The notes beneath the pieces are model-generated. The model worked only from the letters and a program-made list of their open reading frames with translations, was not told the origin of the DNA and made no database searches. 64,000 nt of DNA from Maribellus sp. CM-23 (GTDB taxonomy: Bacteria; Bacteroidota; Bacteroidia; Bacteroidales; Prolixibacteraceae). The first letter of the stretch is position 1. Each line of letters opens with the position of its first letter. This document shows positions 17,219 through 25,036 of the stretch, piece by piece. The DNA is taken from contig NZ_JADWYJ010000001.1 in NCBI RefSeq assembly GCF_021354595.1, positions 1,279,446-1,343,445 of the forward strand, written 5' to 3'. A program made the translations under genes and the position numbers.

Positions 17219-17276
17219 GCTTATTGATAGTGTAAACAAACGTTAATCGTTTATTAACAGTGGGTGCTTACCTTTA
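17219..17276 (+). promoter_or_regulatory. Pho-box-like repeat and -7 element of the PhoB-type regulator gene
   Basis: In-phase units start at 17219 (gcttattgata), 17230 (gtgtaaacaaa, one mismatch), 17241 (cgttaatcgtt) and 17252 (tattaacagtg). TACCTTTA at 17269-17276 starts 12 nt after the last TAA. This suggests the regulator is transcribed separately from its kinase and controls itself. Confidence 0.5.
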
Positions 17277-17296
17277 CAATTCAAATTTTACTTGTT

Positions 17297-17998
17297 ATGA
17301 GCGAAAATCAGTTTAAAGTTCTGTTGGTCGATGACGAACTCGATATCCTTGAATTTCTGAGCTACAACCTCGAGAAAGAAGGTTACATTGTGTATACCGC
17401 TAAAAACGGTGTAGAAGCACTGGAAATAGCTGAAAAAGAAATTCCTAACCTGATTATTCTGGACGTGATGATGCCCGAGATGGACGGAATTGCAGCCTGC
17501 GAAGAACTGCGTAAAATACCGGCGCTTAGCAGTACCATTATTGCCTTTCTGACGGCCCGTGGTGAAGATTACTCGCAGATTGCAGGTTTTGAAGCCGGTG
17601 CCGACGATTACATTACCAAACCTGTTCGCCCGAAAGTACTGGTGAGCCGCGTAAAAGCCCTATTAAAAAGAACCGGCGAAGCCACGCAGGCGCCTGTTGA
17701 AGTGGTAGATTCGAATACCATTACCATTGGGAACTTACTGATTGACAAAGAACGTTACCTGATTCGCATTGGCGACAACGAAATGATCCTGCCAAGAAAA
17801 GAATTCGAGTTGCTTTCGCTGCTGGTTTCAAAACCCGGGAAAGTGTTTACCCGCGAAGAAATCTATTCCTCGGTTTGGGGCGAAAACGTTGTGGTGGGCG
17901 ACCGTACCATCGATGTCCACATTCGCAAACTGAGGGAAAAAATTGGTAACAGCCACATCAAAACCCTGAAAGGAATTGGCTATAAGTTTGTAGACTGA
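17297..17998 (+). CDS. PhoB-like OmpR-family response regulator
   Basis: A 233-residue regulator: receiver domain with VDDE at 11-14, phospho-Asp 56 (LILDVMMPEMDG) and the TKPV lysine, then a winged-helix domain (LPRKEFELLSLLVSKPGKVFTREEIY ends in IDVHIRKLREKIG). The start at 17297 (MSENQFKVLL) is preferred over an in-frame ATG at 17264, which lies within the promoter. It is the cognate partner of the kinase at 16164 by position. PhoB-family regulators bind direct repeats with an 11-bp period, and such repeats occur before this gene, the kinase and most of the preceding 16 kb, so it is a good candidate for the island's master regulator. Confidence 0.92.
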   Translation: MSENQFKVLLVDDELDILEFLSYNLEKEGYIVYTAKNGVEALEIAEKEIPNLIILDVMMPEMDGIAACEELRKIPALSSTIIAFLTARGEDYSQIAGFEAGADDYITKPVRPKVLVSRVKALLKRTGEATQAPVEVVDSNTITIGNLLIDKERYLIRIGDNEMILPRKEFELLSLLVSKPGKVFTREEIYSSVWGENVVVGDRTIDVHIRKLREKIGNSHIKTLKGIGYKFVD

Positions 17999-18416
17999 GC
18001 CTCTCTTAGAATAAGAAATTCAACCTTATAATGATAAATACCCTGTCCTGTGCGGACGGGGTTTTTTATGATCGGTAATCGATACCTCGTCGACTGTCGT
18101 GCCTTATTTATTTTCACGCAAAGCACACTAAGAATTTTTAAGAGAACGCGAAATGAATAATCTACGGACTTTGAGTTTCTTTCATCTCTTTGCAGGAACC
18201 TGATTTTAACAGCTAATACGTTTGAAAAACACGACTTCTGAAAGTATTGAAAACGGAGCCTTTCAACCATACCCAAAAAACACACTACATTTTTCCAAAA
18301 ACCTAACGTCTTTTTTAAAAAAGGACGCTTCTTTTTTCTAAAAAGATGCTGTGCTTTTTTGAAAGAGATGTGTGATGCTTAAAACGAAAGGCTAAAAGCA
18401 ATGCATTTCAAACTTA
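17999..18416. other. Convergent intergenic region with terminator and A/T-run hairpins
   Basis: After the terminator at 18041 no gene is apparent. At about 18309-18360 runs of T6 and A6 alternate with gacgc/gatgc words, and cgtcttttttaaaaaaggacg can fold on itself; this may serve as a terminator for the minus-strand gene ending at 18417. A 101-codon minus frame over 17980-18285 has atypical composition and overlaps the terminator. Confidence 0.4.
18041..18067 (+). terminator. Terminator of the PhoB-like regulator gene
   Basis: Stem ccctgtcc / ggacgggg (one G-T pair) with a 5-nt loop, followed by T6, about 40 bp after the stop codon. Confidence 0.8.
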
Positions 18417-19022
18417 TCAAACAAAATAAACCACGAGGTAAAGTACGCAGAATCCAAGGGAATAACCGGCAATAATCTGCCAGATGTTGTGCCGCTCCAG
18501 TGCCAGCCGGGCTGTTCCCACAATGCCCGATACCAGGATAATCAGTAGCAGCGAATGAACCGGGTTCAAACCGTAACGGAACGACAAGGCAAAGAAAGTT
18601 CCGGCAAGCCCGCCCAAAGCCGCCATGTGGTTGCTTATCTTCCATTTCAGCGAAATGATGAGCAGCGCCACAATCACCAGTACACTGGCCAACATGTACA
18701 TTTTCAGTACCGGGAACACCGATATTCTCCCCAGCAAAACAAAGCCCAGGTAATAAAACACCGCAGCAGCCAAAAGCGGCAGCACACGGTCGGTACTTTT
18801 GGGCATGTTGATGTCGAATTTTGTATTTAACGCCAGCAGCGACACCATAAGCATAGGTAAAATGCAACTGGTAAAAAACACCACCAAAAGAATAAAACGT
18901 TTGGCTTCCCACGACAACATGGAAAAGTAAAAACTCGAATTCAGCAACAATAGAATTCCGAGCGTAGGAATAAGAACGGGGTGAAACAGGATGGAAACTA
19001 CTTTGGCTAATTTTGGATGCAT
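18417..19022 (-). CDS. Polytopic membrane protein, possibly PAP2-related
   Basis: A 201-residue protein with about six hydrophobic helices and very little soluble sequence. The C-terminal HNIWQIIAGYSLGF resembles the last motif of PAP2-type phosphatases (a His then a G-rich helix), but the earlier KXXXXXXRP and SGH motifs are not visible. It is therefore either a degenerate PAP2 relative or a different family. The gene starts one base after the stop of rpoN, so the two are co-transcribed. Similar short membrane proteins near rpoN/asnS are common in Bacteroidota. Function is not assigned. Confidence 0.7.
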   Translation of the reverse strand: MHPKLAKVVSILFHPVLIPTLGILLLLNSSFYFSMLSWEAKRFILLVVFFTSCILPMLMVSLLALNTKFDINMPKSTDRVLPLLAAAVFYYLGFVLLGRISVFPVLKMYMLASVLVIVALLIISLKWKISNHMAALGGLAGTFFALSFRYGLNPVHSLLLIILVSGIVGTARLALERHNIWQIIAGYSLGFCVLYLVVYFV

Positions 19023-19023
19023 A

Positions 19024-20475
19024 TCAGAGTTCTTTTCGCAAACGAGCCACCGGAATATCCAGCTGTTCGCGGTATTTTGCTACTGTTCTGCGCGCAATGT
19101 TGTATGATTTTTCCTTCAGGATGGCTGCCAGCTTTTCGTCGGTCAAAGGCCTGCGCTTGTCTTCGTTCTCAATACACTCTTGCAGTATTTTCTTGATTTC
19201 ACGGGTCGAAACTTCTTCCCCGTCGTCTTTCTGCATCCCTTCGGAAAAGAAATATTTCAGCGGATAAATACCAAAATGCGTTTGAATGTACTTGCTGTTT
19301 GAAACCCTTGAAATGGTTGAAATATCAAGATTTGTCCGCTCTGCAATGTCTTTCAGAATCATGGGTTTGAGCTTCGTTTCGTCGCCATCATGGAAAAACT
19401 CGCGCTGAAAACTGATGATTTCCGACATGGTAAGCAGCAAGGTTGTTTGCCGTTGTTGAATGGCATCGATAAACCATTTGGCCGAATCGATCTTTTGTTT
19501 CACAAACAGCAAGGCCTCTTTGTCGTTTTTCTTTGCCTTCTGGCTTTCGCTCATGGTTTTGAGCATCTCTTGGTAGGTTTCGTTGATGGTCAGCTCCGGA
19601 ACATTTCGCTGATTCAGCGACAAACTGAGTTCACCGTCCACATTGTCGAGAATAAAATCCGGAACAATGTGCTGGTTCGCCTTATTTAACGGGTTGCTGT
19701 AAGAACTCCCCGGTTTCGGATTCAACTTTAAAACATGGTCGATGCCAAACTTTAATTCATCATCGCTCAGCTCCAAACGGGCTTTTATTTTGTCGTAATG
19801 CTTTTTGGTGAATTCGGTAAAGAAATCCCTGACAATGGTTTTCGCCAGGTCATAATCTCCGTCTTCCTTCCGGTCGAGCTGCAACAGCAGGCACTCACGC
19901 AAATCACGCGCTCCCACTCCGGGCGGGTCAAAATCGTGAATCACGGTCAGAATTTCCTCCAGTTCTTCTTCCGGAACATCCAGGTTCATATTGAAAGCCA
20001 GGTCATCGCTGATCGACATCAGGTCGCGGCGCAGGTAACCATCGTCGTCAATGTTTCCGATGATGTACTCGGCCAGCTGTTGCTGCCGTTCCGAAAGATC
20101 CGAAAGAGTCAACTGTTCCGTCAGCGATTCGTGAAACGACGTTCCGACCGAAAACGGCACATCAATGTACTTATCGTCTTTCGAATAATTGTTGGTATTC
20201 AGCTTGTAGGTCGGAATCTCATCGTCCTCGTAATAATCATCGATCGTGAATTCCTCGTTGTCCACATCCCGGTTATCGTCCTGATCCTGCAAGTCCGGCC
20301 CTTCATCAACCGACTGGTTGTCAGACTCAAGCTCTAAAACGGGGTTTTCCTCCAACTCTTTTTTGATGCGCTGTTCGAGCTGCATAGTAGGGATTTCCAA
20401 AAGCTTGATCACCTGTATTTGCTGAGGCGATAGCTTTTGGAGAAGCTTTTGCTGTAGTGTAAGTCTTTGCTCCAT
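19024..20475 (-). CDS. rpoN: RNA polymerase sigma-54 factor RpoN
   Basis: A 483-residue sigma-54. Region I is the Gln/Leu-rich start (LTLQQKLLQKLSPQQIQVIKLLEIP) that contacts activators. It is followed by an acidic region II with many Asp/Glu (about 45-100), the core-binding domain, and the C-terminal DNA-binding part with the RpoN box ARRTVAKYRE near the end. Length and motifs are standard. It directs transcription from -24/-12 promoters with AAA+ activators, none of which lies in this window. It sits between asnS (59 bp upstream) and the membrane protein gene downstream on the same strand, an arrangement compatible with one operon. Confidence 0.98.
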   Translation of the reverse strand: MEQRLTLQQKLLQKLSPQQIQVIKLLEIPTMQLEQRIKKELEENPVLELESDNQSVDEGPDLQDQDDNRDVDNEEFTIDDYYEDDEIPTYKLNTNNYSKDDKYIDVPFSVGTSFHESLTEQLTLSDLSERQQQLAEYIIGNIDDDGYLRRDLMSISDDLAFNMNLDVPEEELEEILTVIHDFDPPGVGARDLRECLLLQLDRKEDGDYDLAKTIVRDFFTEFTKKHYDKIKARLELSDDELKFGIDHVLKLNPKPGSSYSNPLNKANQHIVPDFILDNVDGELSLSLNQRNVPELTINETYQEMLKTMSESQKAKKNDKEALLFVKQKIDSAKWFIDAIQQRQTTLLLTMSEIISFQREFFHDGDETKLKPMILKDIAERTNLDISTISRVSNSKYIQTHFGIYPLKYFFSEGMQKDDGEEVSTREIKKILQECIENEDKRRPLTDEKLAAILKEKSYNIARRTVAKYREQLDIPVARLRKEL

Positions 20476-20534
20476 ATCCCAAAAATTAGTGCGATAAATT
20501 TAATACTTTTTTTGGAGCAGCGCCTCTACAAGTA

Positions 20535-21971
20535 TCAGAACTCAGCATTTTTTGGCGTCCTCGGGAAAGCGATCACGTCGCGAATGTTCCCCATTCCCGT
20601 GACAAACAATATGAAACGTTCAAATCCCAGCCCGAAACCACTGTGAACAACCGAACCAAAACGGCGGGTATCAAGGTACCACCACATTTCGTCTACCGGA
20701 ATATCCATCTCTTTCATGCGGTTTTCCAGTTTTGTCAGGTCTTCTTCACGCTGCGAACCACCGATGATCTCGCCAATTTGCGGGAACAGCACGTCCATAG
20801 CCCGAACGGTTTTGTTGTCGTCGTTCTGTTTCATGTAGAAAGCCTTGATGTCTTTCGGGTAATCCGTCAAAATAACCGGGCATTTGAAATGTTTCTCCAC
20901 CAGGTAACGTTCGTGTTCGCTTTGCAGGTCAATTCCCCATTCAACCGGGAACTGGAACTGGTTCTTTTTAAACGGTTTTGAATTTCTCAGAATATCAATG
21001 GCCTCGGTATACGTGAGGCGGATAAAGTCGTTGTCGAGTACAAACTGCAGTTTTTCGATCAGCGGCATCGAGCGCTGATCCTGCGGTTTGTTCTTTTCTT
21101 CCTGCTCCAGACGCTGTGCCAGAAACTTCAGATCGTCCATGCAGTTATCCAACGCATATTTGATACACGATTTCAGGAATTCCTCCGCCAGATCCATGTT
21201 GTCTTTCAGATCGTAAAAAGCCATTTCAGGCTCAATCATCCAGAACTCAGCCAGGTGGCGGGTTGTATTTGAATTCTCGGCACGGAAAGTTGGTCCGAAC
21301 GTATAAATTTCACCCAGTGCCAATGCTCCCAATTCTCCTTCCAGCTGCCCGGAAACCGTAAGGTTGGTGGCGCGGCCAAAAAAGTCCTGAGAATAATCGA
21401 TGGCTCCTTCTTCTGTTAACGGAGGATTTTTGGCATCGAGTGTTGAAACCCGGAACATTTGTCCTGCACCTTCGGCATCACTCGCGGTAATAATCGGGGT
21501 GTGCAGGTAGTTAAATCCTTTTTCGTTGAAATACTTATGAATAGCAAATGCCATGGCATGACGAATACGGAAAACCGCGCCAAAAGTGTTGGTACGGAAA
21601 CGCAGGTGCGCATTTTCACGCAAAAACTCCAGTGAGTGTTTTTTCGACTGAATCGGAAATTTCTCCGGATCTGCTTTTCCCAGCACCTCTATTTCCCGGG
21701 CATTCAGTTCGATGTTCTGTCCACTTCCGGCCGATTCAACCAAAGTTCCGGTAACTGCCAGCGAAGCGCCGGTGTTAATGTCGCGCAACAATGCTTCGTC
21801 GAAACTTTCAACATCCACCACAATTTGAAGATTATTGATTGTGGAACCGTCATTTAAAGCGATGAAATTTACATTTTTGCTTCCCCGCTTTGTTCTTACC
21901 CAACCTTTGGCAACCACTTCGTCGCCTGCTTTTCCACTTTTTAAAATGTCTTTAATTTTCAAACGTGCCAT
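20535..21971 (-). CDS. asnS: Asparaginyl-tRNA synthetase
   Basis: A 478-residue class IIb aminoacyl-tRNA synthetase charging tRNA-Asn with asparagine. An N-terminal OB-fold anticodon-binding domain (about 1-120, with [22 protein letters not shown]) is followed by the catalytic domain. Motif 2 is [21 protein letters not shown] and motif 3 is [12 protein letters not shown] near the C-terminus. The TRHLAEF context, with Asn-type rather than Asp-type residues, supports AsnRS. I place the start at [10 protein letters not shown] (21971) because the 7 extra residues upstream are not family-like. A -7 element TAAATTTG on the minus strand (22089-22082) gives a leader of about 100 nt. Confidence 0.97.
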   Translation of the reverse strand: MARLKIKDILKSGKAGDEVVAKGWVRTKRGSKNVNFIALNDGSTINNLQIVVDVESFDEALLRDINTGASLAVTGTLVESAGSGQNIELNAREIEVLGKADPEKFPIQSKKHSLEFLRENAHLRFRTNTFGAVFRIRHAMAFAIHKYFNEKGFNYLHTPIITASDAEGAGQMFRVSTLDAKNPPLTEEGAIDYSQDFFGRATNLTVSGQLEGELGALALGEIYTFGPTFRAENSNTTRHLAEFWMIEPEMAFYDLKDNMDLAEEFLKSCIKYALDNCMDDLKFLAQRLEQEEKNKPQDQRSMPLIEKLQFVLDNDFIRLTYTEAIDILRNSKPFKKNQFQFPVEWGIDLQSEHERYLVEKHFKCPVILTDYPKDIKAFYMKQNDDNKTVRAMDVLFPQIGEIIGGSQREEDLTKLENRMKEMDIPVDEMWWYLDTRRFGSVVHSGFGLGFERFILFVTGMGNIRDVIAFPRTPKNAEF

Positions 21972-22361
21972 GATGTTTCTTTTTACATTCAAAAAGCAGG
22001 GATGCAGTCTTTCCTGTTGTTATCCTTCTTCTTCTTTTTCAAAGAATTCAGACTGTACCTGCCTGTTAAAATTTGAGCCTACAAATTTAATTTTTATTGG
22101 AAATAATCAGAGTACACACGAAATTTTCAGGCATCTTTTAATAATGACTAAATATGACTGCATAACTCTCCTAACTTTCAGCATACTGTTTTTAAACATT
22201 TGTCCTGTTTAAACTGGAACCTATTACCTCTTTTTTGAGTAAAAAACAACTGACCTCCACAAGTTTTTTCCTGCGAATGTGTCAAACGCATGTTTAAAAT
22301 AAAGTAGGTTCCAAAAATGGGATTAACGCAAAGCATTACATAATAAAACAGACGAAAAGCG
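21972..22361. other. 390-bp divergent intergenic region
   Basis: It separates asnS from the PqqD-like gene. The minus-strand -7 element TAAATTTG for asnS lies at 22089-22082. No clear promoter pair was found for the plus-strand cluster: a TTTG at about 22200 with a 19-nt spacer ends in a poor TATTACCT. No gene, repeat or RNA is recognised. Confidence 0.45.
22082..22089 (-). promoter_or_regulatory. -7 element of asnS
   Basis: caaattta on the plus strand reads TAAATTTG on the transcribed strand, a full match to TAnnTTTG, about 110 bp before the asnS start. No TTTG is present at -33. Confidence 0.45.
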
Positions 22362-22625
22362 ATGAAAATTACGGGAGAAATAAAAATCAGCGACAATGGT
22401 TTTGTTTTCAATTCACGGACCGGAGATTCGTTCAATCTCAATCCGTTTGGGCTTGAATTGCTGAAGAATATTGAAACAGGAAAAGACTTCGACCAGATAA
22501 AAAATGAAGTGCTCGACCGATTCGACATTGACGACCTGACTTTCGAAAAAGATTTTTACGAATTCTGTGCCCTCCTGAAACACCATCAGATTATCTCGCA
22601 GGACGATCCGCTCGATTTCAAATAA
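22362..22625 (+). CDS. PqqD-like small protein (possible RiPP recognition element)
   Basis: An 87-residue protein with a short beta-rich N-terminus (ITGEIKISDNGFVFNSRTGDSFNLNPFG) and three helices, including ETGKDFDQIKNEVLDRFDID. This is the wHTH-like plan of the PqqD family, whose members bind leader peptides of ribosomal natural products as recognition elements. It is the first gene of a tight plus-strand cluster, with the ATP-grasp gene starting 5 bp after its stop. The family call rests on pattern and size rather than one invariant motif. If correct, it would present a peptide or protein substrate to the ligase or decarboxylase downstream; the N-terminal extension of the decarboxylase is a candidate ligand. 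Confidence 0.65.
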   Translation: MKITGEIKISDNGFVFNSRTGDSFNLNPFGLELLKNIETGKDFDQIKNEVLDRFDIDDLTFEKDFYEFCALLKHHQIISQDDPLDFK

Positions 22626-22630
22626 ACGCC

Positions 22631-23677
22631 ATGGACAAACAAAAAATCACGATAGCGGTAACGGGTCTGAACAACACGGATAACCCAGGACCGGGAGTTC
22701 CTGTAATTCGCGGGATCAAGGAATCGACTGTATTTGATACCCGCATTATCGGGCTGGTGTACGAGAACCTGGAACCCGGTATTTATATGGAAGGATTGTG
22801 CGACCGCATTTTCCAGATTCCCTATCCGTCGTCAGGTTCCGACGAACTGATTGAGCGGATTGAAGCCATTCACCGTTCGGAAAAGATTGATGTGCTGATT
22901 CCGAATTTCGATGCCGAGCTCTTTTCTTTTATGAAAAATGAAGAGCGACTGGCAAAACAAGGTATCCACACTTTTCTGCCGGGGCTGAAACAATTCCAGG
23001 AGCGCGAAAAGGACAAACTCGAGGAATTCGGCAAAAAATACGGGGTGAAAGTCCCGGGAAGCCTAAATATGGGAAGTCTTTCGCAAATTTCTGATTTGGA
23101 GGACAAATTCGACTACCCGGTAATGATCAAAGGTCAGTTTTACGATGCGTATGTAGCGCAAAACCAAGAACAGGTAAAACAAGCCTTTCATAAAATATCG
23201 GCCAAATGGGGCTTTCCAGTCATCGCTCAGGAATTTGTAAACGGAACCGAAGTAAACGTGATCGCGCTGGGCGATGGAAAAGGAAACACCGTTGCTGCCG
23301 TTCCGATGCGCAAACAATACATCACCGACAAAGGAAAAGCCTGGGGCGGCATTACCCTGGCCGACGATAAAATGATGGAACTCACCCGCAACCTCATCCA
23401 AAAAACCAAATGGAGGGGCGGCATGGAACTCGAACTCATCAAAACCAACAAAAGCGAATATTACCTCATTGAAATAAATCCGCGGATTCCGGCCTGGGTT
23501 TACCTCGCCGTGGGCGCCGGACAAAACATACCGGAAGCGCTGGTAAAACTGGCACTTGGCCAAAAAGTAGAGCCAATGACTGAATACAAAATCGGAAAAA
23601 TGTTTGTGCGTTATTCCTACGATGCCATTGTGGACCTCGAAAAGTTTGCCGCCATTTCAATGAATAAAGAAATTTAA
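22631..23677 (+). CDS. ATP-grasp ligase of unknown substrate
   Basis: A 348-residue ATP-grasp enzyme. The N-terminal Rossmann-like part (MDKQKITIAVTGLNN) precedes the ATP-grasp fold: a DKLEEFGKKYGVKVPGS helix near 128-144, the ATP-binding strand VMIKGQFYDA (Lys 167), EFVNGTEVNV at 201-210, and the metal/phosphate motif LIEINPRIP with Glu 281, Asn 283 and Arg 285. The layout is closest to carbamoyl-phosphate-synthase or biotin-carboxylase-like ligases. Such enzymes activate a carboxylate as acyl phosphate and join it to an amine or thiol. It lies between the PqqD-like protein and the PLP decarboxylase (13 bp gap). A ligase next to a LysA-fold decarboxylase recalls BtrJ/BtrK of butirosin synthesis, but no carrier protein is visible. 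Substrate unknown. Confidence 0.85.
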   Translation: MDKQKITIAVTGLNNTDNPGPGVPVIRGIKESTVFDTRIIGLVYENLEPGIYMEGLCDRIFQIPYPSSGSDELIERIEAIHRSEKIDVLIPNFDAELFSFMKNEERLAKQGIHTFLPGLKQFQEREKDKLEEFGKKYGVKVPGSLNMGSLSQISDLEDKFDYPVMIKGQFYDAYVAQNQEQVKQAFHKISAKWGFPVIAQEFVNGTEVNVIALGDGKGNTVAAVPMRKQYITDKGKAWGGITLADDKMMELTRNLIQKTKWRGGMELELIKTNKSEYYLIEINPRIPAWVYLAVGAGQNIPEALVKLALGQKVEPMTEYKIGKMFVRYSYDAIVDLEKFAAISMNKEI

Positions 23678-23690
23678 AACAGAAAAGAAC

Positions 23691-25031
23691 ATGGAAAAAT
23701 TAGCATACGAAAAACCCGTTATCAGCAAAATAACTGCCGGAGTCCCCAACAAATTCGGATTGCCGACCAAACTTAAAACCATTTCAGCCATTGATGGCAT
23801 CGCAGTTGAAAAACTCATGCAAGAATACGGTTCTCCGGTGTTTGTCATTTCCGAAAAAACCATTCGTGAAACATATGCCGATGCCAAACAGGCTTTTGAA
23901 ACACGCTACCCAAAGGTACAGTTTGCCTGGTCGTACAAAACCAATTACCTCGATGCCGTTTGCAGCATTTTCCACGACGAAGGTTCGTGGGCCGAAGTGG
24001 TTTCAGCTTTTGAGTTTGAAAAGGCGCTTTCGCTTGGGGTTAACGGATCAAACATCATTTTTAACGGTCCCGAAAAATCAGCCGATGATTTGAAACTAGC
24101 CATCAACAACAACGCCTGTATTCACATCGATCATTTCGACGAGCTGTATTTGCTGATAAAAGTGACACGTGAACTGAACAAGAAAGCACGGGTGGCCATT
24201 CGAATAAATCTAGATGCCGGAATTTATCCGATCTGGGACCGTTTCGGCTTTAACTACGAAAATGGCGAAGCGTGGAATGCCATCAACCGGATCATGCTGG
24301 CAGAGAACCTTGATCTGATCGGGCTGCACACACACATTGGCACCTACATTATGTCGGCAAATGCGTATGCCATTGCAGCTTCCAAACTGGCTAACTTATA
24401 TATGGCGACTCATCGCAAATTCGATCACTGGTTGAAATACATTGACCTGGGTGGAGGTTTCGCCTCAAAGAACACGCTAAAAGGCGCCTACATGCCGGGA
24501 ACCGAAACCTGTCCGTCGTTTGATGAATATGCAGAAGCCATTTCGAACGCTTTAATTTCATCCGAAATTCCACATGAGAATCTACCGGTGTTGTTCCTTG
24601 AAACCGGCCGCGCCCTGATCGACGACGCGGGCTACCTGCTCACCACAGTACTGGCTAACAAACGCTCCACACACGGCCGCCGTACCATGGTTATTGATGC
24701 CGGGGTAAACCTGCTGTTTACCTCCTTCTGGTACAACCTGGGAATTTATCCTACAAGGGACTTGTCGTCGCATGTGGAAGAAAGTACGATATACGGACCG
24801 CTGTGTATGAACATCGATGTAATTCGCGATGCCATTAATTTCCCGCAGGTAAAAACCGGAGAAAAACTGGTGATTGAACGGGTGGGTGCTTACAACATGA
24901 CGCAGTGGATGCAGTTTATCACCTTCCGCCCGAATGTGGTATTGATCGATCTTGATGGCCAGCCTCACATCATCCGCAAAAAAGAAGAACTGGCCTCGTT
25001 GCAAAATTTCGAACAAAATCCTAAAAGATAA
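23691..25031 (+). CDS. LysA-fold PLP-dependent decarboxylase with leader-like N-terminal extension
   Basis: A 446-residue fold-type III (alanine racemase-like) PLP enzyme related to diaminopimelate and ornithine decarboxylases. The PLP lysine is K83 in FAWSYKTN; other sites are HTHIG at 213-217, the phosphate-binding LGGGF at 253-257, LETGR at 303-307 and the second-subunit cysteine C372 in GPLCMNIDV. It lacks the CESGD form usual in DapDC, so another substrate is likely. The first 45 residues precede the fold and contain YEKPVISKITAGVPNKFG, a segment resembling a RiPP leader. With a PqqD-like gene two positions upstream, this could be a docking tag. It sits in a five- to seven-gene cluster. 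Catalysis of an alpha-decarboxylation is family knowledge; the substrate is unknown. Confidence 0.85.
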   Translation: MEKLAYEKPVISKITAGVPNKFGLPTKLKTISAIDGIAVEKLMQEYGSPVFVISEKTIRETYADAKQAFETRYPKVQFAWSYKTNYLDAVCSIFHDEGSWAEVVSAFEFEKALSLGVNGSNIIFNGPEKSADDLKLAINNNACIHIDHFDELYLLIKVTRELNKKARVAIRINLDAGIYPIWDRFGFNYENGEAWNAINRIMLAENLDLIGLHTHIGTYIMSANAYAIAASKLANLYMATHRKFDHWLKYIDLGGGFASKNTLKGAYMPGTETCPSFDEYAEAISNALISSEIPHENLPVLFLETGRALIDDAGYLLTTVLANKRSTHGRRTMVIDAGVNLLFTSFWYNLGIYPTRDLSSHVEESTIYGPLCMNIDVIRDAINFPQVKTGEKLVIERVGAYNMTQWMQFITFRPNVVLIDLDGQPHIIRKKEELASLQNFEQNPKR

Positions 25032-25036
25032 AAAGC

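Noticed and set aside
17980..18285. 101-codon minus-strand frame after the PhoB-like gene
   Set aside because: Overlaps a strong terminator and the end of the regulator gene; not protein-like.
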